A stretch of 64,000 bases of DNA from Pseudobutyrivibrio sp. MD2005 (GCF_000621865.1 NZ_JHXE01000021.1:1-64000), one strand, 5' to 3'. Positions 33,714 through 43,208 are shown, numbered from the stretch's first letter. Numbers and translations are program-made. Notes: generated by a model from the sequence alone, not told the origin.

Positions 33714-35012
33714 TTATTCAAAACATGCCCTTACAACTTCAATAATCCTATCCTGTTGTTCAGCAGTCATCTTATTATCACTTGGCAGACATAAACCTCT
33801 CGCAAAAATATCGCTACCTCTATCTAGGAGCTTGCCATCTGCGCCAAGTACTCCGCCTGCAATGTAAGCATTGGTAACAGCTCTACCATTTCCTTCTCTA
33901 GTGATGAATGGATTTAATCTGTAGATTGGCTGCATATGCATTGGCTTCCAGATTGGACGACCTTCTGCATTGATGCTTGCGATAGCATTTAAGATTTCTG
34001 TAGGGCAGCTCTTGCCGTGCTCTGGAGTAAAGAGAACATCCTGCTCTCCGCGTACCTGTGGGCACATAGCGTCAGCATCGATAATCATGCATGACAACCA
34101 GTAGTTTGGCTCACTGTTTTCAAAATCAACAGGATTCATCTGAACTGGTAATCCCTTGAAACCTTCACGATATCTTTCATAAATAGCTTTCTTCTGAGCG
34201 ATATGCTCCTCTAAATGAGGGAACTGGCCGCGAACAACGCCTGCAATAACATTGCTCATGCGATAATTGTAACCAAGCTCCTCATGCTGATACCAACTAG
34301 CAGCTTCTCTAGCCTGTGTAGACCACTTACGAACCTTTTCAGCTGCGTCTTTGTCATTTGTGAGGAAACATCCACCAGCGGAGCCAGTAATAATCTTGTT
34401 TCCATTGAATGAAATAGTGTTGTAAGAACCAAATGAACCAGTCTGAATGCCCTTATATGTAGCGCCAAGCGACTCAGCTGCATCTTCAACAAGGATTGCT
34501 CCATGCTTTTTAATGATAGCATTTATCTCGTCAATCTTTCCAGGTGTACCATAAAGATGTGCACATACTACAACCTTTACATCTGGATAGATTTCAAATG
34601 CCTTTTCAAGTGCCACTGGATCCATGTTCCAAGTGTCATCCTCAGTATCAATGAATACTGGAATACCACCTTCATATACAACAGGGTTTACTGTGGCATC
34701 GAATGTCATATCAGTACATAAGACATGATGGCCTTCTAATGCTCCATGGCCGACCATAGGCATACCATAAGCTTCGATTCCTGCAAGTTTCATTGAAAGA
34801 TGAAGAGATGCTGTACCCGCCGAAAGTGCTACTGCATATTTCACACCGACCTTTTCAGCTGCCAATCTCTCAACTTCATTTATGTTAGCACCTACCGTAG
34901 ACATCCAGTTGGTGTCATAAGCTTCCTGCACATATTTGATTTCCTCACCATGCATTGTAGGCGATGAAAGCCAAATTTTATCTTCAAACTTTTCTATGTT
35001 CCTCGTGTACAT
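33714..35012 (-). CDS. DegT/DnrJ/EryC1-family sugar aminotransferase
   Basis: 432 residues, PLP fold type I. ALSAGTASLHLSMKLAG at about 64-80 binds the cofactor phosphate, LVEDAAESLGATYKG at about 173-187 has the pyridine-binding Asp, and the Schiff-base Lys is in SFNGNKIITG at about 198-207. Such enzymes transaminate a 4-keto (or 3-keto) NDP-sugar to an amino sugar for surface glycans. A longer than usual loop near residue 85-115 (GMPMVGHGALEGHHVL) is seen. AGAGGA before ATG 35012. Less AT-biased codons than the neighbouring polymerase gene. A terminator lies on each side, so it may form its own unit. Confidence 0.9.
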   Translation of the reverse strand: MYTRNIEKFEDKIWLSSPTMHGEEIKYVQEAYDTNWMSTVGANINEVERLAAEKVGVKYAVALSAGTASLHLSMKLAGIEAYGMPMVGHGALEGHHVLCTDMTFDATVNPVVYEGGIPVFIDTEDDTWNMDPVALEKAFEIYPDVKVVVCAHLYGTPGKIDEINAIIKKHGAILVEDAAESLGATYKGIQTGSFGSYNTISFNGNKIITGSAGGCFLTNDKDAAEKVRKWSTQAREAASWYQHEELGYNYRMSNVIAGVVRGQFPHLEEHIAQKKAIYERYREGFKGLPVQMNPVDFENSEPNYWLSCMIIDADAMCPQVRGEQDVLFTPEHGKSCPTEILNAIASINAEGRPIWKPMHMQPIYRLNPFITREGNGRAVTNAYIAGGVLGADGKLLDRGSDIFARGLCLPSDNKMTAEQQDRIIEVVRACFE

Positions 35013-35100
35013 TTATAATCCTCTTTTCTTACGAATGTTGATATAATTTTACTACATTTCTGTATTATAGCACATATCTACATTTAAAAAATAGACACAA

Positions 35101-35132
35101 AAAAGACGTCTACTATCAATATAGACGCCTTT
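35101..35132 (-). terminator. Terminator after the polymerase-like gene
   Basis: On the minus strand GGCGTCTAT (complement of 35121-35129) pairs with GTAGACGTC (complement of 35104-35112) and is followed by TTTTTTGTG. Between it and the gene end (35133-35285) lies a short frame on the minus strand, MDKNRLEILDAAMSKI-stop, probably a coding remnant. I see no other feature there. Confidence 0.75.
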
Positions 35133-35285
35133 CTTTGTCCTCCATGCGATTTCAAAGTCGGATGCGACCTACCACAATCTCATACATGAGACTCCATATT
35201 TCTATGTGTCCGATTCCTCTATAGTTATATTTTACTCATTGCTGCATCTAAAATTTCCAATCTATTCTTATCCATAGCAAATTCT

Positions 35286-38099
35286 CTATCTAGTTTTAGT
35301 AATATAAATCACATCATCATACATAAGTCTATATATAGGAACATCTGGCGCGAATACATCATATGTTATTGAATCAATAAGTTCATCATTTTGATTATCT
35401 ACCAAAACAATATTAAATCCTCTCCATTTCACTGCATATTGCTCTCCATCAATAATAATATCTACTGTATTTCCGGTATTATATGTTGCACTCTTAACAT
35501 TAACATCATGGTTATTAATTTGAGTCTCATATGATATGGCATTATCTCCCCCTATTTCTTGATACTCCACTTCCCCTCTACTATATATGCCTATAAATGA
35601 ATTATAATTAGTTTCTGTCGAAAACTCCATGCCATCAAATCCTAATGCTCTAAATGCCTCTAAATCCTGTTCATCAACATATGGCGCAGCAATATCTTTG
35701 ACCGCAATTATCGCTGTACAATCCATTTCTCCAATTTTATTTAAATATTCCGCCAAAGTAATATTACCTATAATTATATTACTTCTTTTTAAGCGATTAT
35801 CATCATTTAGCAGTTTATGTATAGACATTCCAGTACCAATAAATAGACCAATGGTCAGCAAAATAACAATGCTTATCCCTATGATTTTTTTCTTAAACAT
35901 TAAGTAATTACCAGACACCGGATATATATATCTAATCTTTATAGCTTTGAAACTATCTCTTATATTTATTATTTTTATGTCACTTTCAAATACATCATTG
36001 TAAGCAATATCTGCGCAAATCATCCCATATATCATTAGCCCTAATGAAAAGATATATTTACTCGTAATTGCTGATGATTCAAACATGAATTGATAATTAT
36101 AAAGAATAAAAGCTATAATCAATATATATTCGGTAACGTATTTATCTTTGTGGCAAACCATTTTGCAAAAACAGTATAATGACCACAATTCGAATGCAAA
36201 TAAAAGTCCAAACACCACCATTCCATAATCTCGTGCAAAATCGAGCCACATACAATGGGATGTCCTAATCCCAAGATAGTTTTCCTTAGATGCGATCCAT
36301 TGTAAACCTGTTTTCATCCCCAATTGCATTCTAAGAGCTTCTTTAATAAATACCAATCTACCATCTTGAATTCTTGAAGCAAACAGTATACCTATACAGG
36401 TCGTACTTAGAAGTGCAACAATAATCTTACTCATTCTAGTTGTATATAATAGAATTCCTACTATTATTGAAATTGGTATAATCCAAAGTGCTTCAAAAAC
36501 ACTTTTATCAACGGTATTTCCAGTTAGTATTTCTGTATACAAGCCAAACTTATAGAATTCAGAGTTAATAGATAGCCTGTACATATTAATTACAATTAAA
36601 GTACTTAAGATACCGACGATTATCAAAATAGCAAATTGATATTTTTTTCTATTAAGAACTCCGCCCAATAAATATCCACATACAGGTATCACAAACGGCA
36701 TCAAAAGACTCAAACGATTATTCCACCAATCTACATATGAACTAGAGATAAGTGCCATTGTTAATAATCCTAAACCAAAAAACAAATATCTCTTGCGATT
36801 AGATACTCTTACACAATTTATTCTAAAATTCTTTGGACTTTCAATCACATTTTGTATTCCACTAATTAATCCACATACAAAGAAGAAAAAAAGCGTCAAA
36901 TCGTGATTTTGAATATATATAGGCTCATACATTCCAAATATAAACATTGCAATTTCTGAAGCAAATGCAAAGTACAATATAGGATATTGATTTCCATTCT
37001 TAAATACAATTCGAATCCCACAAACCAATGTTAGTAGTATAAATACTACGATTAATAGAAACACAATTATGTCATAGTATCTAGCGTATTCTATCCATGT
37101 ATTATGGACAGTAGGCAATGAATTTATATCCGATAAATCCCAGCCACCCTTCTTTAGATAAAATGCACGCGATATTCCCAGAATCCACATCCTCAAGCGG
37201 ACATTATTAATCACTCCACCATTTCTACTTAAGAAAGAATTATTATATAAGTCTCTAATACCTAATACATTCTCGCAGAATAATTGCTGGAATATAACTA
37301 TAAATAATATTATTGTGGTTAGCGCGATAAAGAATTTTATCCTAGTATCTATAGAAAAAGTTTTGAAATGGGCTAACACATATACACATGCCATAAAAGC
37401 ATATATCAGAATTAGCATAGCTGGAAGTGTTCTACCACCAAATAGAAGATTTAAGGTAACACAAAATATCGTTGCTAATAGTATGCCCCAAAACAACTTT
37501 TTATTTTTTTTTCGCATTATAGTAGCATAGAACAATGCGCTTATTATCATAATAAAGCCATTATTCCAATTATTACGCGTACCGTCAGTTGCTGCATCCC
37601 AAAACGAACGCCAAATTGCATCTGGATCATTATAGGCTAAATCACAGTACATGGTATATCCATAATAATTTAGCAATCCTTGTATGTACATACCAATCGA
37701 GATGATTAGTAGTATTAGAAGTACACGTCTCGATATATATTTTTTGTCATTTCCCACACTTACTTTGCCAAGTAAATACACAGATGGAACCGTCCAAGCA
37801 TATGCCAATACATTATACTCTTCGGCTTGTCCCTCTAGTAATATATGTTGATTTAAGCCTATTAAAAAATATCCCAAAAATAAAACGAAAAATGAAAAAT
37901 CAAATAATCCTATTCCATCACCGCAAGCTACAACCTTAGCTATTAATAATGCTATAATAATTGGTAAAAATTTAGGTCCATCTATTATTCCATAACCATA
38001 TCTTAGAGAAAAAAAGAATAAACATGCAAAAAGAAGACTATCAGATAGCCTGTTAAATGTAGTATAAAAATAATTTTTCTTTTCTTGCATATTTATCAT
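35286..38099 (-). CDS. Tandem O-antigen-polymerase-like membrane protein with C-terminal soluble domain
   Basis: 937 residues. Two polytopic halves follow one another: about 10-425 and about 430-750. Each ends with a Wzy/WaaL-like periplasmic-loop pattern and last spans (VHNTWIEYARYYDII near 348; SHCMWLDFARDYGMVVFG near 640). After the last span (about 760-780) a soluble domain of about 155 residues contains TAIIAVKDIAAPYVDEQDLE then GFDG..., and later VDIIIDGEQYAVKWRGFNIVLVD. These fragments resemble halves of the ILEI/FAM3-type domain in swapped order. It probably polymerises or ligates glycan repeats outside the membrane. The duplicated body is unusual. Confidence 0.7.
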   Translation of the reverse strand: MINMQEKKNYFYTTFNRLSDSLLFACLFFFSLRYGYGIIDGPKFLPIIIALLIAKVVACGDGIGLFDFSFFVLFLGYFLIGLNQHILLEGQAEEYNVLAYAWTVPSVYLLGKVSVGNDKKYISRRVLLILLIISIGMYIQGLLNYYGYTMYCDLAYNDPDAIWRSFWDAATDGTRNNWNNGFIMIISALFYATIMRKKNKKLFWGILLATIFCVTLNLLFGGRTLPAMLILIYAFMACVYVLAHFKTFSIDTRIKFFIALTTIILFIVIFQQLFCENVLGIRDLYNNSFLSRNGGVINNVRLRMWILGISRAFYLKKGGWDLSDINSLPTVHNTWIEYARYYDIIVFLLIVVFILLTLVCGIRIVFKNGNQYPILYFAFASEIAMFIFGMYEPIYIQNHDLTLFFFFVCGLISGIQNVIESPKNFRINCVRVSNRKRYLFFGLGLLTMALISSSYVDWWNNRLSLLMPFVIPVCGYLLGGVLNRKKYQFAILIIVGILSTLIVINMYRLSINSEFYKFGLYTEILTGNTVDKSVFEALWIIPISIIVGILLYTTRMSKIIVALLSTTCIGILFASRIQDGRLVFIKEALRMQLGMKTGLQWIASKENYLGIRTSHCMWLDFARDYGMVVFGLLFAFELWSLYCFCKMVCHKDKYVTEYILIIAFILYNYQFMFESSAITSKYIFSLGLMIYGMICADIAYNDVFESDIKIINIRDSFKAIKIRYIYPVSGNYLMFKKKIIGISIVILLTIGLFIGTGMSIHKLLNDDNRLKRSNIIIGNITLAEYLNKIGEMDCTAIIAVKDIAAPYVDEQDLEAFRALGFDGMEFSTETNYNSFIGIYSRGEVEYQEIGGDNAISYETQINNHDVNVKSATYNTGNTVDIIIDGEQYAVKWRGFNIVLVDNQNDELIDSITYDVFAPDVPIYRLMYDDVIYITKTR

Positions 38100-38143
38100 A
38101 ATCTAATTACCTATTGTTCATATTTATATTCTTGTAGTATTAT

Positions 38144-38242
38144 TCACCTGATATCACTGTTACTAATCTCATAAGTTATCACCAGCTCGCCCTCGTAGCC
38201 TGTCACGATTGCTCCCATCATTATGTCATCAATGGGGGCACT
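38144..38242 (-). pseudogene. Unidentified coding remnant in the 38100-38479 gap
   Basis: On the minus strand a frame reads ASAPIDDIMMGAIVTGYEGE then LVITYEISNSDIR and TGA. It is more GC-rich than its surroundings and follows a TGA, with no proper start. I do not recognise the protein. The rest of 38100-38479 shows no gene, terminator or repeat that I can support. Confidence 0.35.
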
Positions 38243-38479
38243 TGCTCAGCACCTTCCATTCTTTTTTTTTACAATTATGATATCTTCACCCTAAATTATG
38301 TCATAATCAGCAACGCATCTTAACAAGTCAAATATTATTAGACCCCAAACCAGACACTCACTCGAAGTCTTGAGCGAAGCTTTCTACAGAAAACTCTGAA
38401 ATTATTAAAAACTATTATTTATATTCATTTGTGCCATTCTCGCCATGGGAAAGCACTAATGTTTGATATTAAAATATAA

Positions 38480-39532
38480 TTACTCACAAGTAATATTTAT
38501 GCTATGTCCTTTTTCAAATAAAATCAAAATTTTTTCAATTGTATTTATATATATAGCCCAAATGCCCCAACTAATCATATAAATCACAAGACCATTTCCC
38601 AATATATGCATCACCATCAAAACCGCATTTTCTGTTGCAATATATTCCATATTAATTAATGTAAAAAAATCTCTATGAATCAAAAACATGACAATTACTG
38701 ATCTTGAGAGGTGGTTTATAAAATATGACTTAAATTTAAATTTTCTAAACAATTCAAACCATAAAACCGCAATCCATATAACAAGCGGATTGCAATATGC
38801 CCAAATAGTCCATCTTCCACCTTCATGCAACAATTCCGCTCCAACTGTTAAAAAAAATAACAAAACAACACAAACCCCAAATTTTAACAGCAAGTTGGTA
38901 AACTTTTTTTCTTGTCCGTATCTTCTAATATAAATTCCCACACTAAACATTAAAAAATAGTTAACAACAGAATAACCGCTAGCTGCTCCATCAACTGTAA
39001 CAGTCCAAAGTGTAGAAATTGATAGTTGGAAAATATCATTTATTATATAGAAAAATGTCGGTATAATTGAAAATAGAATTATCTCAATAATCAACAGTCT
39101 CTTCATCTGTTCACGGGACAATTTTCCAGTCATAAACCCTATAAAAGGTGAAAATATATAAACAGTCAGGTATAAATTAATAAACTGATTGGATGGAACT
39201 ATAGACTTAAGAAATGTTACAAGTTCAAACACTCCACCACTTATATATAATCCAGTAAAATATCGAATAAACTTAAAGAAAGAAACCATAAAAAGTAGAT
39301 TAACAGCCTTCCAAATAGACACCGTGTGTCTCTCTGACATAAAATATCCCGAAATCAACATAAACAGATTAACCGAACCAATAAAGAAACATTCAAGAAG
39401 ATACAACGTTCCTGTATTTACCCCCTCCGACTGTGATATTATCCCCCCATTTTGATGGAGAATGAATACCCCGATAATAGAAATTATTCTTAATAATTCA
39501 ATATTTGAATCTCTCTTAATTGCATGTTGCAT
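38480..39532 (-). CDS. Acyltransferase family 3 (EPS O-acyltransferase)
   Basis: 350 residues, about ten hydrophobic spans. The family start pattern is RDSNIELLRIISIIGVFILHQN with the catalytic-region His at about 26, followed by FFIGSVNLFMLISGYFM at about 50-66. Such proteins acylate sugars of exopolysaccharides using acyl-CoA. AAGGAG lies about 12 bases before ATG 39532. It stands between a gene-poor gap and the IS66 remnants and is the gene nearest the insertion on this side. Confidence 0.85.
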   Translation of the reverse strand: MQHAIKRDSNIELLRIISIIGVFILHQNGGIISQSEGVNTGTLYLLECFFIGSVNLFMLISGYFMSERHTVSIWKAVNLLFMVSFFKFIRYFTGLYISGGVFELVTFLKSIVPSNQFINLYLTVYIFSPFIGFMTGKLSREQMKRLLIIEIILFSIIPTFFYIINDIFQLSISTLWTVTVDGAASGYSVVNYFLMFSVGIYIRRYGQEKKFTNLLLKFGVCVVLLFFLTVGAELLHEGGRWTIWAYCNPLVIWIAVLWFELFRKFKFKSYFINHLSRSVIVMFLIHRDFFTLINMEYIATENAVLMVMHILGNGLVIYMISWGIWAIYINTIEKILILFEKGHSINITCE

Positions 39533-39747
39533 TGTGTTGTTATCACTCCTTGTTAATCACTCGAAACTGTATTATCAAATCCATAAACTTAAATAGTTCG
39601 TAAGCACCTAATAGAAAGGATACTTTTATAATAGCATTCGCAGCAATAAGTATACTCAATATACGTAAGCCCTCAATCACCAGTACCTTACAATTCTCCC
39701 ATGCTCATGAGATGATAACCCCAAATACTTTTTAGGGAGGACATCTC

Positions 39748-40116
39748 ATGAAAACTACTAAAGTTATTCACCAAGCAAAACTAACTAATTGGGCTAATCT
39801 CATTTGCGAGCAACAATTCAGTGGAATGAAAGTAACTAAATTTTGTGAAACTCGCTCAATCTCAAAGTCTCAATTCTACTATTGGAAGCGACGTCTTACA
39901 GAGCAGTTCGTAGAATCTCAACTTCCAGATATTGTTTCTATTAGTTCAACAGTTCCGGACAACAGTTGTACAACTTTTAAAAGTTGTGCAACACATACTA
40001 CCATTTCCGCACTGTCTACACTAAAGCTAACCATCAACGACATCACAATCGAAATAACAGAAGACACATCCGACTTTCTATTATCAAAGGTCATTAAGAC
40101 GGTGCGTCATGCTTAA
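39748..40116 (+). CDS. tnpA: IS66 TnpA (older element)
   Basis: 122 residues of the IS66 Orf1/TnpA type: a helix-turn-helix region with SGMKVTKFCETRSISKSQFY followed by YWKRRL, and a C-terminal LTINDITIEITEDTSDFLLS strand region typical of the family. AGGGAGG precedes ATG 39748. Its stop overlaps the start of the broken tnpB. Open, but stranded in a dead element because tnpB is broken and tnpC is gone. Confidence 0.85.
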   Translation: MKTTKVIHQAKLTNWANLICEQQFSGMKVTKFCETRSISKSQFYYWKRRLTEQFVESQLPDIVSISSTVPDNSCTTFKSCATHTTISALSTLKLTINDITIEITEDTSDFLLSKVIKTVRHA

Positions 40117-40464
40117 GGATGCTGATTTCAATTACTTTCCTGCTGTCTATGTTGTTTGTGGTTAAACTGACATGCGCTACGGAATTGACTCCCTTGCCGC
40201 CATCATTGAACGTAAGTATAAGGTCAATCTATTTGTTCCCAACACCTTGTTCCTGTTCTGTGGCAGACAATGAAGTAAAATCAAAGGTCTCTCTTATGGG
40301 AAGGTGATGGTTTTCTGCTCCTATATAAACGAGTAGATTGTGGTTTCATCACTTGGCCTAGAACAAGTGATGAATTACGCCAACTTCGTCCAGAGCAGTT
40401 CAAATGGTTGATGCAAGGCTTCGCCATTGATCGTAAGCGCTTAGTATTACCCCGTAGGATATGA
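40109..40464 (+). pseudogene. tnpB: IS66 TnpB (older element), two stops and a frameshift
   Basis: Translating from ATG 40109 gives AVYVVCG-stop-TDMRYGIDSLA and later LFLFCGRQ-stop-SKIKG, then continues in another frame as LWEGDGFLLLYKRVDCG and RPEQFKWLMQGFAIDRKR. Together these cover IS66 Orf2/TnpB (compare IICGYTDMRKSIDG and YLFCGKRNDRIKAL in the intact copy at 42236). One TAA, one TGA and one frameshift inactivate it. Confidence 0.88.
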
Positions 40465-40520
40465 ATAAAGGCATCCTTTCGGATGCCAGACATTCAACAT
40501 ATGGAGCATTTTACTCCATT

Positions 40521-42158
40521 TTATATAGCGCATGCTTCTCGAGTAGCTTTGCTCCATGGAGCTAACTGCTCTAGTTTCTCGTCTGACCAATCAGCACTCG
40601 GACGACTCTCGAGAAGATACTCAAGATATTTTTCAGGATCTATGTCATTAGCCTTTGCGGTTTCAATCAGTGAGTAGATTACCATGCTGGCATTAGCACC
40701 ATCCTGGCTATCACTAAATAACCAATTCTTCCTGCCCATTACAACAGGACGAATTGCATTTTCACTTAGATTATTGCTAAGGCTGCAAGCTCCATCCTTA
40801 AGATAGTTCTTTAGGTATGGTCGGCATCCGTTGGTATAGTTAATCGCTTTGATTATACTATCGCCAGTCTTAGGAGTAAGTCCATCAAGCCACGCCAAGA
40901 AAGCATCTATCACAGGCTCTTGCTCCTTGAGACGACGCTTATAAATCTGTTTAACTGAAAGCCCCTTCTCTTTATAGGTTCTTTCGTAACTAAACAGCTT
41001 ATCGCAGTATAAAAGGCCTTGTACCGCTGGATGAGTGTAATCCGTTTCATGACCTTTAGGAATGGCTCTTAGCCAATACCTTCTGATGTGTGCCCAGCAG
41101 GCACATCGATTGGCATCAGGTACTTTATTGTAACCTTTGTAGCCATCAGTCATAAGGAAATATCCTTCGGGAGCATCCTTCAAGAAGTCTGCCGCATTGG
41201 CACCTTTTCTTGTTGGTGCATAGTTGAAAAGGATTATTGGAACTCCTCGGTCTTCGCCAGTTCGAAATACCCATACATAGGATTTCGACTGTGGTCTTCG
41301 TTCAGGTTCTTTTAAAACCTGGATAGGAGTTTCATCAGCCATGAGGAACATCCTCTTGCATAGCTTTTGATGAAGGTAATCATACATGTGAACCATATAA
41401 TCCTGTGAACAGGTAATAATCCAGTTCGCCATGGTAGCTCTGCTAATCTTGGCACCGAGATGCAAGAAATCCTGTTCCTGCCTGTATAGCGGACAAGCCA
41501 TGACATACTTGTAATACATCACATGTGCCGCAAGGCCTGAAGAAACATAACTACCCTCAATCAATGCAGCTTTACATTTATCATAGGCAAAGTAAGTTTC
41601 TGCTTCCTTTTCGGCGTTAGGACAACAATACGTCCTAGCCACGTACTCAATTCTCTCCAAGCTAGGCTTGTGATAGATTACCTCAGTACGAACTACCTTT
41701 GTTCCAATAGGAACCATTACACTACCGCATTCAGGGCATTTACGTTCTTCCTCTGGAAGTTCATCAACAGGAACCTGTGTGGTTTTGATGTTCTCAAAGA
41801 TTTCATTATAGGTAGCCTTTGGCTTACGTTTACGAGTGTGAGCTTTAACCTCGATAATCTCAGGCTCAACTGGAACTGCAGGCTTATCATCTTCATCAGT
41901 TGCATCAAAGAGACTGAGCTGACCAGGAATATCGTTTTTACGAATCTCACTGGTAGAACCAAACAGCTTATTCTTAAGATAATCAAGCTGTGCCTGAAGA
42001 TTTGCTATAACCTGGTCCTTTTCATCAATCCTAGCATTACGCTCATCGATAGACTTTTGAAGCGACATAATAAGCGATGTCTGAGTGTTGATTGTATTAT
42101 TCAGTTGTAAAATTGTATCCCTCAGATCCCTGAGTTGGATATCATTTGCACCTGACAT
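40521..42158 (-). CDS. tnpC: IS66 TnpC transposase
   Basis: 545 residues, full length for IS66 Orf3. An N-terminal coiled coil (about 8-60) is followed by a zinc-binding region with CPECGS (about 143) and a second CC pair near 175, the DDE catalytic core starting with FLMADETPIQVL at about 265-276, the DGYKGYN region at about 317-323, and the C-terminal LSNNLSENAIRPVVMGRKNW region with the catalytic Glu. AGGAG lies upstream of ATG 42158. It catalyses cut-and-paste transposition with TnpA/TnpB as accessory proteins. No frameshift seen. Confidence 0.95.
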   Translation of the reverse strand: MSGANDIQLRDLRDTILQLNNTINTQTSLIMSLQKSIDERNARIDEKDQVIANLQAQLDYLKNKLFGSTSEIRKNDIPGQLSLFDATDEDDKPAVPVEPEIIEVKAHTRKRKPKATYNEIFENIKTTQVPVDELPEEERKCPECGSVMVPIGTKVVRTEVIYHKPSLERIEYVARTYCCPNAEKEAETYFAYDKCKAALIEGSYVSSGLAAHVMYYKYVMACPLYRQEQDFLHLGAKISRATMANWIITCSQDYMVHMYDYLHQKLCKRMFLMADETPIQVLKEPERRPQSKSYVWVFRTGEDRGVPIILFNYAPTRKGANAADFLKDAPEGYFLMTDGYKGYNKVPDANRCACWAHIRRYWLRAIPKGHETDYTHPAVQGLLYCDKLFSYERTYKEKGLSVKQIYKRRLKEQEPVIDAFLAWLDGLTPKTGDSIIKAINYTNGCRPYLKNYLKDGACSLSNNLSENAIRPVVMGRKNWLFSDSQDGANASMVIYSLIETAKANDIDPEKYLEYLLESRPSADWSDEKLEQLAPWSKATREACAI

Positions 42159-42235
42159 TTACCTGTTAAAACTCCTTTTTCTGATACATTTATTATACCA
42201 GATTTAGGAGTAAAAACCCAGTAAAATCAAGGCTT

Positions 42236-42583
42236 TTAGGCACTTTTTATTGCCTTTGGTTGCTCGATATCCAGCCCTGACATTAACCAGTCAAACTGTC
42301 GCCAGGTAATGGTTTTGACCTCGTTTTTATTACGTGGCCATTTGTATTTACCAAGCTTGTAATCGAGCCTTTTATATAAAAGCACAAAACCATCTTTTTC
42401 ATGATACAGTGCTTTTATCCTGTCATTGCGCTTACCACAAAAGAGGTAAAGCGATTTGGTATTTTCTGCATCGAGTTCGAGCAGATCTTTAATTACGGCA
42501 CACAGTCCATCTATGGACTTGCGCATATCTGTGTAACCACAGATGATATATATGTTATCTGCTGAGGAGATATCACCAATCAT
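42236..42583 (-). CDS. tnpB: IS66 TnpB accessory protein
   Basis: 115 residues from ATG 42583, preceded by GGGAGG. Typical of IS66 Orf2: IYIICGYTDMRKSIDGLCAV, SLYLFCGKRNDRIKAL and FVLLYKRLDYKLGKYKWPR. Its ATG overlaps the TGA of tnpA (ATGA), implying coupled translation. Intact, unlike the plus-strand copy at 40109-40464. Confidence 0.93.
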   Translation of the reverse strand: MIGDISSADNIYIICGYTDMRKSIDGLCAVIKDLLELDAENTKSLYLFCGKRNDRIKALYHEKDGFVLLYKRLDYKLGKYKWPRNKNEVKTITWRQFDWLMSGLDIEQPKAIKSA

Positions 42584-42963
42584 AGGCAACCTCCCAGGCA
42601 GGTCATAACCTGAGATAATAACTTTGGATTAACATCATTGAAAACTTTTATCGATGCCTGTCCTATAGTTATTTCGATGGCACAATTGTTTGATGGAAGC
42701 TGCTGAACCACTGGTGGCTTTTCAGCAGGAAGTTCATCGACAATTTCAAGTTTCACGATATCTGGTTTTGAGTCAAGATGGTAATCTTCGGCATATGTTC
42801 TATCAGGAACATTAGCTCCATCTCGTTTCAACTGTTTTACCCAGCTATAAAAGGTGCTGCTTTGGATATCGTGCTTCTTGCACCACATGTAATCGGATAA
42901 GCCACTGTTGCGACATTCCATTACCATGTCAAACTTTTGTTGCTTAGTAAATTTGCTTCGCAT
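42580..42963 (-). CDS. tnpA: IS66 TnpA
   Basis: 127 residues from ATG 42963, chosen because GGAGG lies seven bases upstream; an earlier TTG/ATG would read through the element's end repeats. The N-terminal helix-turn-helix reads RSKFTKQQKFDMVMECRNSG with WCKKHDIQSSTFYSWVKQLK, and the C-terminal strand region CAIEITIGQASIKVF is as in other TnpA proteins. It overlaps tnpB by 4 bp. Confidence 0.9.
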   Translation of the reverse strand: MRSKFTKQQKFDMVMECRNSGLSDYMWCKKHDIQSSTFYSWVKQLKRDGANVPDRTYAEDYHLDSKPDIVKLEIVDELPAEKPPVVQQLPSNNCAIEITIGQASIKVFNDVNPKLLSQVMTCLGGCL

Positions 42964-42976
42964 AATAACAACCTCC

Positions 42977-43082
42977 ATGTGTAGTGAAACACTCCACTTT
43001 GAATATCCTATTCGATATGGAGTAAAACGCTCCATATGAACGAACTATAACGAATAGTAATTGGAGTGAAATGCTCCATATG
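42977..43082. repeat. Iterated end motifs at the right end of the younger IS66
   Basis: Three spaced copies of the end motif: GTAGTGAAACACTCCA (about 42979), GGAGTAAAACGCTCCATATG (about 43018-43037) and GGAGTGAAATGCTCCATATG (43063-43082). Each is also an internal palindrome, GGAG...CTCC. They are plausible transposase binding sites upstream of tnpA. The left end has only one copy. Confidence 0.65.
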
Positions 43083-43208
43083 TTTAGTTGTTATTATTAT
43101 TTCAAAAGCACCGCTGTTAGTCACGACGGTGGATTACTAAGCGCTTACCTTCTTTTGTATAATTTTCGTTCATTGTTAATCTTATCCTTTCAAAATATGC
43201 CATATAAA

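Larger units (their letters stand above)
40498..43082 (-). mobile_element. Complete IS66-family element nested in the older one
   Basis: Inverted ends CATATGGAGCATTTTACTCC (from 40498) and, inverted at 43063-43082, CATATGGAGCATTTCACTCC; one mismatch in 20. It carries tnpA, tnpB and tnpC in order on the minus strand, all intact, so it may still be mobile. Its right end has extra copies of the end motif at about 42978 and 43015. It inserted into the tnpC region of the older IS66. Confidence 0.82.
39600..43148. mobile_element. Older IS66-family element, decayed and interrupted
   Basis: Imperfect terminal repeats: GTAAGCACCTAATAG at 39600-39614 and, inverted, GTAAGCGCTTAGTAA ending at 43148. GTAAGC is typical of IS66 ends. 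Inside are tnpA (39748-40116) and a broken tnpB (40109-40464) on the plus strand. The tnpC is replaced by a second, complete IS66-type element (40498-43082). No 8-bp target duplication is evident, consistent with age or rearrangement. Confidence 0.65.

Noticed and set aside
41670-42110. Plus-strand 146-codon frame opposite tnpC
   Set aside because: Antisense to an intact IS66 transposase, no start signal, no recognisable domain.
43125-43148. Target-site duplication for the older IS66
   Set aside because: The 8 bases outside each proposed end (AATAGTTC and CTTCTTTT) do not match, so no duplication is claimed.
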